Shown here: in pieces, positions 1 through 10,621 of the stretch
Numbering within the stretch: position 1 is the first letter of the stretch
Layout of the letters: each line of letters begins with the position of its first letter
NCBI GenBank assembly: GCA_027943245.1
Contig: JANDJZ010000314.1
Coordinates: 1 to 48,265 of the forward strand
Reading direction: 5' to 3'
Length of the DNA: 48,265 nt
Source of the DNA: Acanthamoeba sp. SK_2022b
Taxonomy: Eukaryota > Discosea > Longamoebia > Acanthamoebidae
Program-made: the position numbers and the translations under genes
Notes under the pieces: generated by a model
The model's database searches: none
Told to the model about the DNA's origin: nothing
What the model saw: only the letters and a program-made list of their open reading frames with translations

Positions 1-1302
1 CTGCAGCTGACAACGAGGACGACGAGAGCACGCAGTACGACACGCAGGGCGAGGAGGAGGACAGCGCCGACGACAGCGATGCTGGTGTTGGCGATGAGCG
101 TACGGGCAGGGACCTGGTGCGACAGCTGCGGGCCGGCGGCGACGACGAGTTCCTCGACCTCGACGCCGACGAAACGGCCAAACAGCTCACCCTCATTGAC
201 AACCAGCTCTTCCGGTACGACGCGCCGCGGCTCACCTGTCCCCCCCCCCCCCAATGATCGTGCTCATCGTTTGCTTGTGCAGAGCGATTCCGAAGAAGGA
301 GCTCCTGAACAAACGCTTCATGAACGCCGACGCCTCGCCGCACTTCACCGCCATGGTGCAGCGCTTCAACCTCGTACGCGCACGCGCCCCTCCTCCTTCT
401 CTTCCTCATTTCACCGCCGCCGCCCGGGACCTCACCCCTCTCGTGGCTGCCCATCGCAGACGGCGTCGTGGGTCGGGTCGGTGGTGTTTGAGTACGAACA
501 GCCTTCGCGACGAGCCAAGGCCATCTCTCTCCTCATAGACATCTGCCAGGTGGGTGACTCCCTTATCTTTGCGCATCCCCCCCCCCTCTACTCTCCCTCT
601 CCCTTCCTGCTCTCCCTGTCTCTTCGCTTGGGCCAATCAACTCAATCGCATTTTGTCCGATTGGCGTGACAAGGCCTCGCTGCGATTGAACAACTTTAAT
701 ACGGTGTTTGCTCTCCTTGCCGGACTTAACAACACGGCCGTGTCGCGACTCAAGCTCACCTGGGAGGTACACGCACCACATCATGATGCAACCTCGTCTA
801 TGACCCTATTCTGATCTCTCTCCTTCCTCTTCAAACATCGTGCAGCGAGTGTCGAGAAAGCACATGCGGCGGTACAAGGAGATGATGGCGGTCGTCTCCG
901 ATGCCAAGAACCACAGCGCCTACCGCCAGGAGCTCCTCAAGGCCCGTCCGCCTGTGGTGCCCTATCTCGGTGCGTCGTCTCGCCTCCTCCTCGCCTCGCG
1001 CCAACCTCCTGGCTGACCACGTCTCCTGCTGGCGGTGCTGGTGATGATGTACAATAGCGCTGTTCTCGAAGGACCTGTTTGGCGTGGAGGAGAGCAACAC
1101 GACTATCACGTCGGACGGGCTCATCAACTTTGGGAAGATGCGGCTGATCGCCAAGCTGGTCGGCCACTTCACCGCGTGCCAGGTCACCTTCCCCATCGCC
1201 ATCGACCCGGCCCTGCGCGCCCTGCTCAAGGGCGTCCAGCCCCTCTCCGAGAACGAGCTTTACGAGCGCTCCTACCGTCTAGAGCCCCGCAAGAATGCCT
1301 GA
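1..1302 (+). CDS. Ras guanine-nucleotide exchange factor (CDC25-homology domain), 5' truncated
   Basis: The 3' part of a RasGEF gene, which would load GTP onto a Ras-family GTPase at membranes. The reading frame enters from the left edge through an acidic linker (codons in frame from base 3) and runs into the CDC25 domain. Conserved blocks, in order, are AKQLTLIDNQLF, WVGSVVFEYEQP, LNNFNTVFALLAGLNNTAVS, RLKLTWE and PPVVPYLALFSKDLF. These lie in the usual RasGEF order and spacing. Exons that keep the frame are about 1-214, 283-373, 460-549, 673-766, 846-969 and 1058-1302, all with GT...AG introns. The stop follows RLEPRKNA. The N-terminus, where a RasGEF_N or targeting domain would lie, is outside the window, so the upstream target and regulator cannot be named. 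Confidence 0.88.
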
Positions 1303-2078
1303 GCCCACCCCTCTCCCTTATATCGCGCGTGGGACTTGTTATTGGTCATGAAGATAACGATGATGACATGTCGGCACAGCACGTTGGATGTACGCTCAAG
1401 AAATACATCTACGTCACTTCAACATCGCAAAGGAACATTCCATTGAATGTGACCGCCACTGTTCTTGCATGTGCATGTTGTAGCCAAGATCATGATCAGA
1501 CAATGCAGATAATACTTGAGTACTGATAAGTGTGGAGATAGAGAGACTGAAAGTGGTGTGCTTTTAAAGTATGAAACACTGGATCCAACAAAATGGGACA
1601 GTGCCTCCTTTTTGGGCAAGAAGGCTGACATGTGTGATCTATGTGGGCCAGTTTTGCCCTAGTGTAACTTCAATGGCTGTCCTTGGATAAAATGCTGGCA
1701 TTGCTGTTGATTACCAAAAGCCAAAAACGGTTTTCTTGAATGAATATCTTGAGACCAAGCGGCGATAGCCAGGAGAAAACCAGTGGGCAATGTCCAGGAC
1801 AGTAGATTCCTCGTGTCTAAACTCTAAAGAAAGACATAGAGGGCTAGCACTGCATCCTTTCCTTGCCTCCCGCAAACAATGAGCAGCAAGGGCAACAACG
1901 ACAGGTCTAACGCTTTCAACCCTCAGGTTCACACCATCCTATGTACTGATCTCTTGCTCTCTGTTGCTCATCCTCACTGCCTTTGATCAGTCGAGTGCCT
2001 ACAATCCTTCAAGCGAAAGGGCAGGTCAGGCCATGGCAAGTCGCTCTCAGGGCTCCCTGGATGCACGTGCTGCGTCCT
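1303..2078. other. Convergent intergenic region, no gene seen
   Basis: This stretch separates the RasGEF stop codon from the stop codon of the minus-strand glycosyltransferase-like gene. It should contain both 3' UTRs. It is lower in GC than the flanking exons, and I see no coding frame with family similarity, RNA gene or repeat. Confidence 0.5.
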
Positions 2079-3370
2079 TCAACCCGCAGCATCATGCTTA
2101 CAACCCCAACACATTGTCGAAGGGTAGTGGTCACAAGTGAGTAAATTCTCATCCTGCCGATGACGGAGGGAGGGGGTCAAGACTTTATCGTCTGATATCC
2201 TCCCCTTCCAGTTGTAGATGCTGCCCTTGAAGCGCTTGTCCAGCTCCTCGATCACGCACCAGCTCGACGCCAGGCTGCACACGGTGGGCGCAAAAGACTC
2301 ACCCCAAGACACGACGTTGAGTTCGACCAGAGCCAGGAGGAATTGGAGCAGGCGAAACGAGAAGCGCTCCAGGTTCTCCTGCTTCCTCAGCATGCGGCCT
2401 TCGGGCACTTCCCATGAGTGCCAGGTCTCAAATGGCCAACCGGCCACGGGCACTGGTTCGATGCCAAACGAGAGGTAGTCTGCACACCGCACTCAGTTGG
2501 GAGTTGGTCCGTGGGAAGAATGGATGACGTCTGAGGTTACTGGGGAGCCCCGATACGCACCGGCTGTGTTGTTGTCATAGCGTGCAACAAAGTCGCCTAC
2601 GTTGCCCGTGAACAGCGCATCTACCTCCACCACCCAAACGCGCACATCACTTTTTTGCAGTGTCAGGACGGTTGAGGAAGATCTTCGCCTTGATACAAGG
2701 GCACGCACTGTTCGGTGGTGTCAACTCCGCTGTGCGTTGCCGGCAGGGGCGGTGAACGTTGCGAGAGGAACGTGGGGTAGCAATGGCTGGCCCACATCAT
2801 CACCGACGCGTCGTGAAACCACCAGTTGACCTGTCCCTTCTGGGCCAGAAACTGGGCCGATGGCAGGAACTCGAGGACCGAGGCCTCGTTGAAGTAGAAG
2901 ATGCCGAGCCAGGGCATCTCCCTCTGCAGATTCTGGACGGCGGCGAGCCGGCTCGCCTCGGGCGGGCCTGTGGCGTGGCCCGTGTCGTACAGCAACCACA
3001 CGTCGTAGCGATGCCTCAGCCCCGAGGCGAAGGCCACCACCGCCTCCCGAACCTTGTCCGTGATGTTGCCGCAGGAACGAAAGATGACGACTTGCTCCGC
3101 GCTTAGCTCTCCCTCCTCCTTCACTGGAGATGCTACGCGAAGGTAGGCGGAAGAATCTGGTGCTAGACGTGGAGGCGGTGGGGAGAGCGGCTGGTAGAGG
3201 ATGTCCACTTGGCAGAGGTAAACGAGGCCCGCCACAATAAGAAGCAGACCACAAGTCACGGGCCATTTGCGCTCGAGCACCATCTTATGAAGGTTGCACC
3301 AGTGGTCTAGTGCGTGGCTGAAAGCCCGCAAACGTTTGCAGCTAGCATCTCCCGGGACAAGCAAAGCCAT
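2079..3370 (-). CDS. Type II membrane protein, putative Golgi glycosyltransferase-like
   Basis: The protein starts MALLVPGDASCK and has a short basic cytoplasmic tail, then one membrane anchor (WPVTCGLLLIVAGLVYLCQV, about residues 36-55). A proline-rich stem and a large lumenal domain follow. This is the layout of a Golgi type II glycosyltransferase. The lumenal part contains DVWLLYDTG and later VWVVEVDALFTGNVGDF, an acidic E-x-D segment that resembles the metal-binding DxD region of nucleotide-sugar transferases. Proposed exons are 3370-2758, 2707-2561 and 2479-2079. The 50-nt intron at 2757-2708 joins FLSQ to LRALVSRRR in frame. The 2560-2480 intron joins NNTA to DYLSFGIEP. The C-terminus may hold another unrecognised intron. 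I recognise the architecture but not a named family, so the enzymatic activity is inference. Confidence 0.55.
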
Positions 3371-3924
3371 TGGTCGGACATATGTAATGGGGCACCCTTA
3401 AAAAAAGTCCTGTCCACACATATTCGACAACCTTTAATTTAGGAGATGAGCTTCAAGGAAGCTAGTGATACAACGAGGAGACGGGTGTCTTTAAGCTAAA
3501 TCAGCTAGACAATGCTGACACTGAAAACAATTACAAAACTTTCAACAATGTCAACGTGCTACCGCTACCCCAACTCCTGTAACCTGCCTTGTCTAAGCTA
3601 AAGATAGCTAAGGATTTTTTATGCATACCAGACCACACATGACCTGCATCAAGGGAAGGGGATGATGTACTTGACAAGAACAATCTTGATTTATGTAGTT
3701 ACACAACTTGGGTTTTGCTACTGCACACAAGAAATTGTGGACCATCAGCACCCAGTGTAGGGTCATTCAAAGAGATATAGGAGTGGAGATAGCAAACTGG
3801 TGCCGTAGCGCAGAAAAAGGTTTAAAAAAAAGTATTTTCTCCATTCAATTCCCTTCTTATTTCCGTATTTCTCCACATAGTTGGTTAAAATTTAATTTAA
3901 GCTCATGACGCAACCTACCTCGTG
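3371..3924. other. Divergent intergenic region, AT-rich, no gene seen
   Basis: This region separates the start codons of the minus-strand glycosyltransferase-like gene and the plus-strand YnfA gene. It is noticeably AT-rich, with T and A runs at 3818-3900. It should contain both promoters. No conserved coding frame, RNA gene or recognisable factor-binding site is evident. Confidence 0.45.
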
Positions 3925-4347
3925 ATGGAAAGTATGCAGTGGAAAGTGGTGCTGCCAGTGGTGCGTGAGACTGGCCTCTTCCTGTTGTCAGGTGCCTGCG
4001 AGATAATTGGTGGCTGGCTGGTATGGCAAACTCTGCGGGAGAGGAAAAGCTGGGCGCTGTTCGTTGTGGGCGCCGCCTTGCTGGTGCTCTATGGCGTTAT
4101 TCCGACTTGGCAGCGTGTGGACAATTTTGGAAGGGTGTATGCTGTGTATGGCGGGTACTTCATCGTCCTCGCACTCCTCTGGGGGTGGCTTGTGGACCAC
4201 CGACGGCCGGACGTGGGCGATCTCGTCGGTGGCAGCATCGCGTTAGTGGGAGTACTTGTGGTTCTCTACTTCCCACGTACGGCACCAGCACAAGAAGAAA
4301 ACCAAAACTTGCTGGTAACACCGCCTGTGCGCCAGTACACGCATTAA
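3925..4347 (+). CDS. YnfA/UPF0060 family small membrane protein (bacterial-type, intronless)
   Basis: A 140-residue, single-exon membrane protein that I place in the bacterial UPF0060 (YnfA) family, usually about 108 residues with four helices. The diagnostic blocks are present: ACEIIGGWLVWQTLRE (bacterial form ACEIIG), then GRVYAVYGGYFIVLALLWGW (bacterial form GRVYAAYGG), then a polar PDVGDLVGGSIALVGVLVVL helix. The ATG at 3925 (MESMQWKVV) begins just before the first helix. A polar tail of about 20 residues (TAPAQEENQNLL...) is longer than in bacteria. YnfA proteins are linked to small multidrug-type efflux in some enterobacteria; the role in an amoeba is unknown. Lack of introns in an intron-rich neighbourhood, plus the bacterial family, suggests horizontal acquisition. 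Confidence 0.85.
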   Translation: MESMQWKVVLPVVRETGLFLLSGACEIIGGWLVWQTLRERKSWALFVVGAALLVLYGVIPTWQRVDNFGRVYAVYGGYFIVLALLWGWLVDHRRPDVGDLVGGSIALVGVLVVLYFPRTAPAQEENQNLLVTPPVRQYTH

Positions 4348-4763
4348 CAACGACAAAACAATCTTAAAGCCAAAGAACAGCGCTACGTCGTCACCTGCTC
4401 CTTGGTGGTGGGGGATCCAGGTACCGAAAGGGCTTCTTCTTCCGCTCCGTGAGCCCGCGCCAGCAATGTCTAACACTCATCAGCTCTACGCCTCTGTGTC
4501 CTGTGCGCTTGCGCTGTTGTGTCGCACCCGTTTCCCGGTTCTCTTCACTAGCACGGTGGCGCTCTGGCCTCACCCGGTCACGTTCTCCGCTCTCGCAGAT
4601 GCCGAGGAGCCGACTGCACTCAACCGCCATCCTACATTGGTATGCCAAGGTTCATCGGGCGATCAAGGACCGCCAACAAGAAGGAAATCTCGCTCACGTT
4701 CAGTAACCCAACCTCCTTCGTTTTTCTTCTGTTTGAACGACGCGCCGACGGATGAGGGCCCCT
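4348..4763. other. Convergent 3' region between YnfA and BRE genes
   Basis: It holds the 3' ends of two converging transcripts. A plus-strand open frame at about 4449-4706 covers part of it, including MPRSRLHSTAILHWYAKVHR, but matches no family I know and lacks convincing context. I leave it unannotated. Confidence 0.4.
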
Positions 4764-6771
4764 TTATTGGTAAGCATCGTAGGAGAGGTCAATGGGTGAG
4801 GCAGGCGACGACCCGATGTTGGCGTTGGCCTTCTTGTAGTCCTCGTCGAACCGCTTTTTGATCTCTGCCAGCTTCTCCGCCAGGAATTTCCTGCCGACAG
4901 CAGTCAGCTATGGCTATGTACGAGCAGCTGCAGAGCAAGAGGAGGAGGAGGAGGAGGGCCTCGCTTACTTGATGCGCGAGGCGATTTCCTTGGGGGGCCA
5001 GCGTGGCGAGTACGGGTAGTTGGAGTAGACAATCTGCAGCGACTGCGAATTGGCTCTGCAGACGCGAACCACCGGTGGAGTGAGTAGAGCGGTGCAGGAG
5101 AGGAGGCAGCACCGGGGGGGGGGGCAAGTGTACTTGTGGTGCTCGACCGAGGAGATGAGTATCTCGGGTTGCTCGCCGGGGAACGAGTCACTCAGTGTAA
5201 CTGAAACATGAAGAATAGCGGTTGGCGCTCAAGAGATAAAGACAACACACTAGATATGGATCGCGCATCCATCGCTGAAGGAGCGCGTACTGGTGATGGT
5301 GAACACGACCTCGCCGCTATGTAAGAAGTGGATGCTCCTGTTCTTGTTGGTGTCCATCTCCAGAGGACTGGCCGATCAACACAGAGATTAAGCCACGAGA
5401 ACAGAGGAAGCATTCAGACTATAAAGACAGCAGAGAGGGAGAGAGATCACGTACTTGCCCAAAGCCTCGGCCAGTTCGAGCAGCAGCGCTCGCCTGTTGT
5501 ACCACTGGACGAGCTGCTCTTGGATCGATTCCATGACCATGGGCATGAACATGATCAAGCACATCTCCCCCGACCACGCCGGCAGCTGTTCCCAAATGCA
5601 GAGGAGGGAGGGAAGGGCAAGTTCACGTTAGCTGGCTGAGACAGCAGACTGCGTCAAAGCAGCTCCGGATGGGGAGAGAGCGCGTGCGACGGTACCGGGA
5701 CCTTGCCGAGGCTGCGCTCCCAGTCCAACGGCAAGAGCAGCTTGACGTCTGGCGCCGTGGTTTGTCCGAGCCTGGAGGCAAACATGGCCCAGCGGTAGTG
5801 AGGCCGTGCTGCTACGGTAGCAAGGATTGGGGGTGGGGGAGGCGTACTTGAAGGCCACAAGGATGTAGACGGCCTCGATCACGGTGAGACCGGAGGCGGT
5901 CGCTTTCCTCTTCACCTCCTCCGTCACCGCAACGGGGATGAGGCAACACACCTCGCCCGGTTTCGACAGGAACTCCACTCTCTGTCGATCGGTCGTGCCG
6001 CAGCGTGAGCGAGAGAGGCACACGAGAGTCGCCACCACCAAAGCTCCACGCACGCAGGCAGCCACATGCAAAGAGAGGGCTTACAGGGATCTCCTCAATG
6101 GTGCTGATCTCGAATTGAAGTCGTTCATCGGGTATGCCCTTGATCAGCGCTCGCTGCTTCTCCTGGCGGTGGGGGAGGAGGAAGTAGTGGTGGCATCATC
6201 GCGCATGAGAGCAGAGCTCGCCAATTGGAATTGATGACGCAAGCATGGACGACTTACTTTGTACAACGTGAAGAGCTCCACCACGCACTCCAGCAGGCAC
6301 GTTCGGCTCTCAGTGGGCCTGTGCACGCCCAAGATGTGGTGAGCTGCAGGAGAAGTAGCCGCGAGGTGGAGGCAACGGCGTACCGCCAGTTGGCGAGCGA
6401 TTTGAGGGTCGATAGGCGGAACGAAGTCTCCTCACCGGGCGGGAAGATGAAGTCGGGCGGCACCTCTGGCCGCGCGGCATCCATCACCACTCCCCCTGCA
6501 CATTTTTTGTGATTAATGAAATGCTGAAGCAGCAAGGCACAATAAATCAAAAAAAGTGCAAGAGAAGCTGGATGAACGTGCAGCTGAGGGTGGCATGCCC
6601 GCCCAGCAGGGGTATTTGGAGCATGAAGCGATCAATTGTGGGCGGGAAGGGCACTGCTTGGTTGTTGATGCAGAAGCCCCAGGGAGACGTCAGGAGTGCA
6701 CTCAGGTTCTCCTGTATGGCCGACGCGGGCGGCACAGCAATGGTCGGGGGTGCCGAGGGAACCACCTCCAT
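4764..6771 (-). CDS. BABAM2: BRE/BABAM2 (BRCC45), BRISC and BRCA1-A deubiquitinase complex subunit
   Basis: An orthologue of BRE/BRCC45, the double-UEV scaffold that holds the K63-specific deubiquitinase BRCC36 in BRISC and BRCA1-A complexes. Landmarks in order are DRFMLQIPLLGGHATL, PPDFIFPPGEE, LKSLANW, CLLECVVELFTLYK, a central domain with LLLPLDWE and LPAWSGEMCLIMFMP, then FPGEQPEILISSV and NYPYSPRWPPKEIASRI. Each has a counterpart in the human protein at matching spacing. Proposed downstream exons are 6318-6258, 6172-6085, 5981-5848, 5771-5696, 5585-5455, 5367-5291, 5200-5134, 5055-4969 and 4890-4764. The ATG at 6771 (MEVVPSAPPTIA) gives an N-terminus of normal length. The junction between exon 1 and the PPDFIF exon (about 6575-6495) did not resolve to a clean splice. 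Confidence 0.88.
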
Positions 6772-7120
6772 CTCGTTGTCTGCAGTATTCACCTTCTGCT
6801 TTTTCTTTTTCTCCTTCTTCTCTTTCTTCTTCTTCTTCTCCTTCTTCTCTTTCTTCTTCGGCGCCCTCGCCTGCTCTGCTGCTTCGCTCGGGTCCTCCAC
6901 TTTCGATTGCTGCCAATCGATGTGTTGGTTTCGTTTTTCAAAAGTTGTTGTTTGATCAAATATTAAAGATCGGAAACTCAAATTTTCTTGGGAATTTTTG
7001 GTGTCTCAAAAAAAGTGGGAAAGAAAAGACCGAATAACTGAAGCTCACACCAGAAGGAGCCGGGCCCTTCTGGCGCAACCTGCACAAACACACGCACACA
7101 CATACGAGAAGGAGGTTGCA
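6772..7120. promoter_or_regulatory. Divergent intergenic/promoter region of BRE and ankyrin genes
   Basis: The 349 bp between the two start codons must contain both promoters and 5' UTRs. At about 6797-6861 it carries a dense TTC/TTCTT pyrimidine tract, which would be purine-rich (GAA/AAG) in the BRE leader. Translated in frame with BRE this tract would give a lysine/glutamate run. There is no ATG in that frame upstream of 6771, so I treat it as leader. Confidence 0.5.
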
Positions 7121-9513
7121 ATGGAGGTACAGCTTATCTCAGCCATTCGAGAGGGCGATGTAGAGACACTTAAGGAATTGCTGAATGACCCGGCAAACGA
7201 AGGCTACACCTTCACTTTTATGGGCGGCGCCACTCCCCTCCACTGGTACGCACGAATTCTCTTTTTATTCTTCGTGCTGAGATATTTTTTTTTAATTACA
7301 ATTAAATCATTTTATTATTTGTGGTACAGGGCCGCACAGGAGGGACAGCAGGAAGCTCTGCGCCTGTTTTTGGAGCACAAAACCAATCCGGTTGACACCA
7401 AGGACAGCACTGGCTCCACCCCACTTCACTGGTAAGCGCTCTCCTTTCCTCTTACCGTCACCGCTTGTTCCAATTGTGATTCCGGCGCGGCGCGCAGGGC
7501 TGCGGACGAGGGCCAGGTCGAGAGCATGCGACAGCTTCTGACCAACGGAGCCAACGCGAACGCGGCCGATATCGAGGGCGAGACGCCTCTCATCCGCGCC
7601 GCACTCATGGGCCACCTTGATGCGCTCATGGTACCATTGCACATCCACTTGTATGCACGTGCTTCTGTCGCCGACGCTTCTCACGTGAATCTTGTGCTCA
7701 GTTCTTGCTCAAGTCGGGAGCCAACATCAACGCGACCTCCACCAGCGGAACCGCGTACGGCGCTATCACCAAGCCCTTCCTTTTGTCGCGATGAATGCTT
7801 GGCCTCACGCACTTCTCTGCAGACTACACGCGGCGGTGGTCAACAACAACGGCGAGTGCATCAAGGAGCTGATCAAGGCCGACGCTGACCCGCACATCCC
7901 CAACAAAGAAGGTAGGCCTCTGCCCCCATGGCTGAGCCATCGACTAGCGACCGCCGCCGTTTATGGTAGTAACCACAAGATGTACCACACAGGCAAGACC
8001 GCGCTCAAGCTGGTCGAGGAGAAGAGTCCACAACTGAAGACCTTCTTCGATAAAAACACCAACGCGCTTAGAGGTACGACTACGCTCTTTACCCGTTGCT
8101 GTCGTTTTCGATTCTTGCTTGGTTGCTCTGTGCGCGTGCGGGTGTGTGTAACAGTGCATGGCTGATGCGTGGTGCACAGATGAGGTCGATACGTTGAAGG
8201 CGAGCCTGGAAGAATGGAAACGGAGAGCCCTCGACGCCGAAGCCAAATACGAAACTTCGCAAAAGAAGCTCATGCAGGTATCGCCCACACGCACATGCGC
8301 ATGTCGGAGCGGATCGCTGATGGTTGTGGTGTTCAAGGTCTACAACGAGCTGAAGGAAGCGGAGGACGGACTCAAGGAGGAGAAGACCAAGACTGAAGAG
8401 CTCGAGCGGCGACTGGCCGATGAGGCGCATAAGGCGGACGAGGCGGCCAAGCAACTCGAGGAGCAGAGTAAGCTCAAGGAGGACGAGCTCCGCACGCTCA
8501 GGGAGGAGTGCGCGAAGAACAAATCGACCGCCGACGCGGGCGAGCTCTTCAGGATCTCCCAAGAGGTCATGAAGCTTCGAGGTGCGCTGTGCTTGTGCGC
8601 ATGCGTGTGTGTGCGTGTGTGCATGGCCCATCTCATGCCGAGCGCGCGCGTGTAGAGAAACTGAACGCAGCGGAGAATGCGGGAGGAGACCTGGCCAGCA
8701 AGCTGGCACACGCCAAGATCGAAGCGGAGGTTGAGGCCAAGCTGCGCAAACAGGCCGAGGAGAAGAACAGGTGGGCTGCCCTCTCCCTTTCCCCGGCGCC
8801 TTATTAGACTGCGGCCGATGCCTCAACCCCCACTCTCCCGCCACACAACTCTGCAGGCAAATGAGGAGCGAACTACAGAAATTGCGGCTCGAGCGAGGCG
8901 ACGACAACAAGCTTTCCTTCAATACGAGGTTCGTGTAAAGGGGAGGAGAGGGAGAGTTGTGGGTTTTGTAGGCATAGTTCTGCCATGGTAACGTGAACTT
9001 TTCGGCCGGCAGTGAAAAGGCGCTGCGACAGATCGAGGTCATCATGAAGACCTTCTCCTCGCTGCAGGAGGTCCTGCGCATCTCGGAGAAGTCCATCAGC
9101 CATACCAACGTACGTTGAACGTGTGGCCTTGTGGTCACGGTATATTAAAATTGTAATTATGAGAAGTTTATCCTGAACACGCGAATGGCACACAGGTACA
9201 ACTGGAGGCCTTCAAGACCATCGTGGACAGGGAAAGGGAAAGGGAGGATGAGGAGGGCGCAGACGACAACGCCGGAGCAGGCAAAGCGAACGATGCCACC
9301 AGCGGCGCCGAGCAGCGCAGCGAAGAAGAGAAGCCGGAGGGAGCAGAGGTGGAGAACACAGCAAAGGAAGTCGAGCAGAAGCCTATGGACGAGGCGATAC
9401 AGGTCCAGCAAGAAACCCAAGCCGAGGCGCCGCAGGCAGAGACAGAGTCGTCGGTGGTAGTCGATACAAAGGAAGGGAGGGGGGAAGAGGGCGCCCAGGC
9501 GCAGGCCCAGTAA
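7121..9513 (+). CDS. Ankyrin-repeat protein with long C-terminal coiled coil
   Basis: The ATG at 7121 begins MEVQLISAIREGDVETLKEL, the first helix pair of an ankyrin repeat. About five repeats follow, each with TPLHW/TPLIRA/LHAAV-type signatures (GGATPLHW, GSTPLHW with AADEGQVESM, GETPLIRAALMGHLDAL, LHAAVVNNNGECIKEL). Introns cut after the HW of the first two repeats, so exon borders follow the repeat. From about genomic 8180 the protein becomes a charged heptad-like coiled coil (ELKEAEDGLKEEKTKTEELE and similar) to about 9110. It ends in an acidic, low-complexity tail rich in E, Q and A, with the stop at 9511-9513. It is probably a cytoplasmic scaffold. No enzyme domain is seen, and the binding partner is unknown. 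Confidence 0.8.
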
Positions 9514-9544
9514 AAGAATGTAAACGGCGCTGCATCGGATCATT

Positions 9545-10621
9545 CTACAAGTTCTTGTCTTCGATGCCATCGGCGCCATCGGGGACGGCGTTATCCTCGC
9601 GAGTGGTGTCGAGGTTGTCCCCGTGGCTGACGCCGCTGTGGGGCGTCATGCCGCGGCGGAGGGTGCCCATGGCCATGTTGAGCGCGGAATGGGGCGCCTC
9701 GGCCTCCCACTTCTTGAACTTCTTCTCCTTCTTGTCGCGCCACCTCTTGACGCGCTTCTTCTCGAGGGCCATCTCCTTGAGGATGGCGGTCTTGCGACGC
9801 GCGGCCTCGATCTCAAGAAGGTCGTTGTCGAGCGGGGAGGTGCCTGTGAGGAATTCGCAGAAGCAGTTGCAGATCCTGTTGTGGCGCGGCATGAGGCAGT
9901 CGATGATACGGTCGGTGGGGCCGAAAGCAACGACGGCATAGATGCAGACCGCCCAAACGAAGCAGAAGCCGGTGAAGGTGAAGATGACGATCTTGAAGTT
10001 GACGGGCAGGCCGTTTGCCTCGGCCACAAGCAAGTTGATGCCCACGGAGAACAGGATCACGGAGAAGCGGCAGCCCCACTGCGAGAGCGGCATGAAGGCG
10101 CGGTGCCACGGCTCGTAGGTGTGAGCCGAGGTCGTCTTAGCCATGTGCAGGGTCACCACCGAGATGAACACGTTGACCACGAAGCTCCACAGGATGAGGA
10201 ACACCGACCACGACAGCTGGAGGGAGAACTCGCCCGGGTTGCTTGGGTCGTTCTTGAGGTAGTCGGACAAGATGAACCCCTCGAAACCCAGCAGCAGGGT
10301 AGAAAAGTTGAAGTAGGTGTTATACTGTTCGGCCGCTTCGGTGCCCTGACCGTTCCACTTCTCTAGCGCGGCTTCCCTGGCCCGCACGAGCCACTCTTCA
10401 GTCATCACTGCATCCTTGAACTGTCCGCAGCAGGTGACTGGGATGTCCTCTGGATCTGGATCGTTGTCAAGCTCGTACTCAACCTCGGCCCTCTCGGCGG
10501 CCTCGAGCTTGGACATCTCCTTGTCCTCATCCGATTCATCCTCTCCCCTGTTCCACATCGCCGCTCTGCTGAGGGCGCTCTTTTTCCGCTCTAAAGGGTG
10601 CTTGGGTCTTGATGATGACAT
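9545..10621 (-). CDS. Intronless four-helix membrane protein, possible Orai-like channel
   Basis: A single-exon protein of 358 residues with an acidic N-terminal domain (to about residue 100), four hydrophobic segments and a basic C-terminal helix. Segment 1 is FSTLLLGFEGFILSDYL. Segment 2 is SVFLILWSFVVNVFISVV. Segment 3 is RFSVILFSVGINLLVAEANG, and segment 4 is IVIFTFTGFCFVWAVCIYAV. A charged, probably coiled-coil region (EIEAARRKTAILKEMALEKK) follows. Topology, the S-x-LL-x-GF start of segment 1 with an acidic residue seven after GF, the acidic residue late in segment 3 and a cytosolic C-terminal coiled coil all recall the Orai store-operated calcium channel. The overall identity looks low, so the family assignment is a hypothesis. 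The ATG at 10621 is the first in frame. Confidence 0.6.
   Translation of the reverse strand: MSSSRPKHPLERKKSALSRAAMWNRGEDESDEDKEMSKLEAAERAEVEYELDNDPDPEDIPVTCCGQFKDAVMTEEWLVRAREAALEKWNGQGTEAAEQYNTYFNFSTLLLGFEGFILSDYLKNDPSNPGEFSLQLSWSVFLILWSFVVNVFISVVTLHMAKTTSAHTYEPWHRAFMPLSQWGCRFSVILFSVGINLLVAEANGLPVNFKIVIFTFTGFCFVWAVCIYAVVAFGPTDRIIDCLMPRHNRICNCFCEFLTGTSPLDNDLLEIEAARRKTAILKEMALEKKRVKRWRDKKEKKFKKWEAEAPHSALNMAMGTLRRGMTPHSGVSHGDNLDTTREDNAVPDGADGIEDKNL

Noticed and set aside
2651..2760. A 1-nt indel in the T6 run at 2651-2656 of the glycosyltransferase-like gene (to give KIFLNRPDTA).
   Set aside because: A 50-nt GT-AG intron (2757-2708) joins the flanking frames without any indel.
4449..4706. A plus-strand open frame of 85 codons between YnfA and BRE.
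   Set aside because: No family resemblance, GC-rich sequence where long frames arise by chance, and overlap with expected 3' UTRs.
6772..6981. A lysine/glutamate-rich N-terminal extension of BRE (AAG/GAA run).
   Set aside because: The frame has no ATG upstream of 6771, and starting at 6771 gives the family's normal N-terminal length. The run is better read as leader or promoter sequence.
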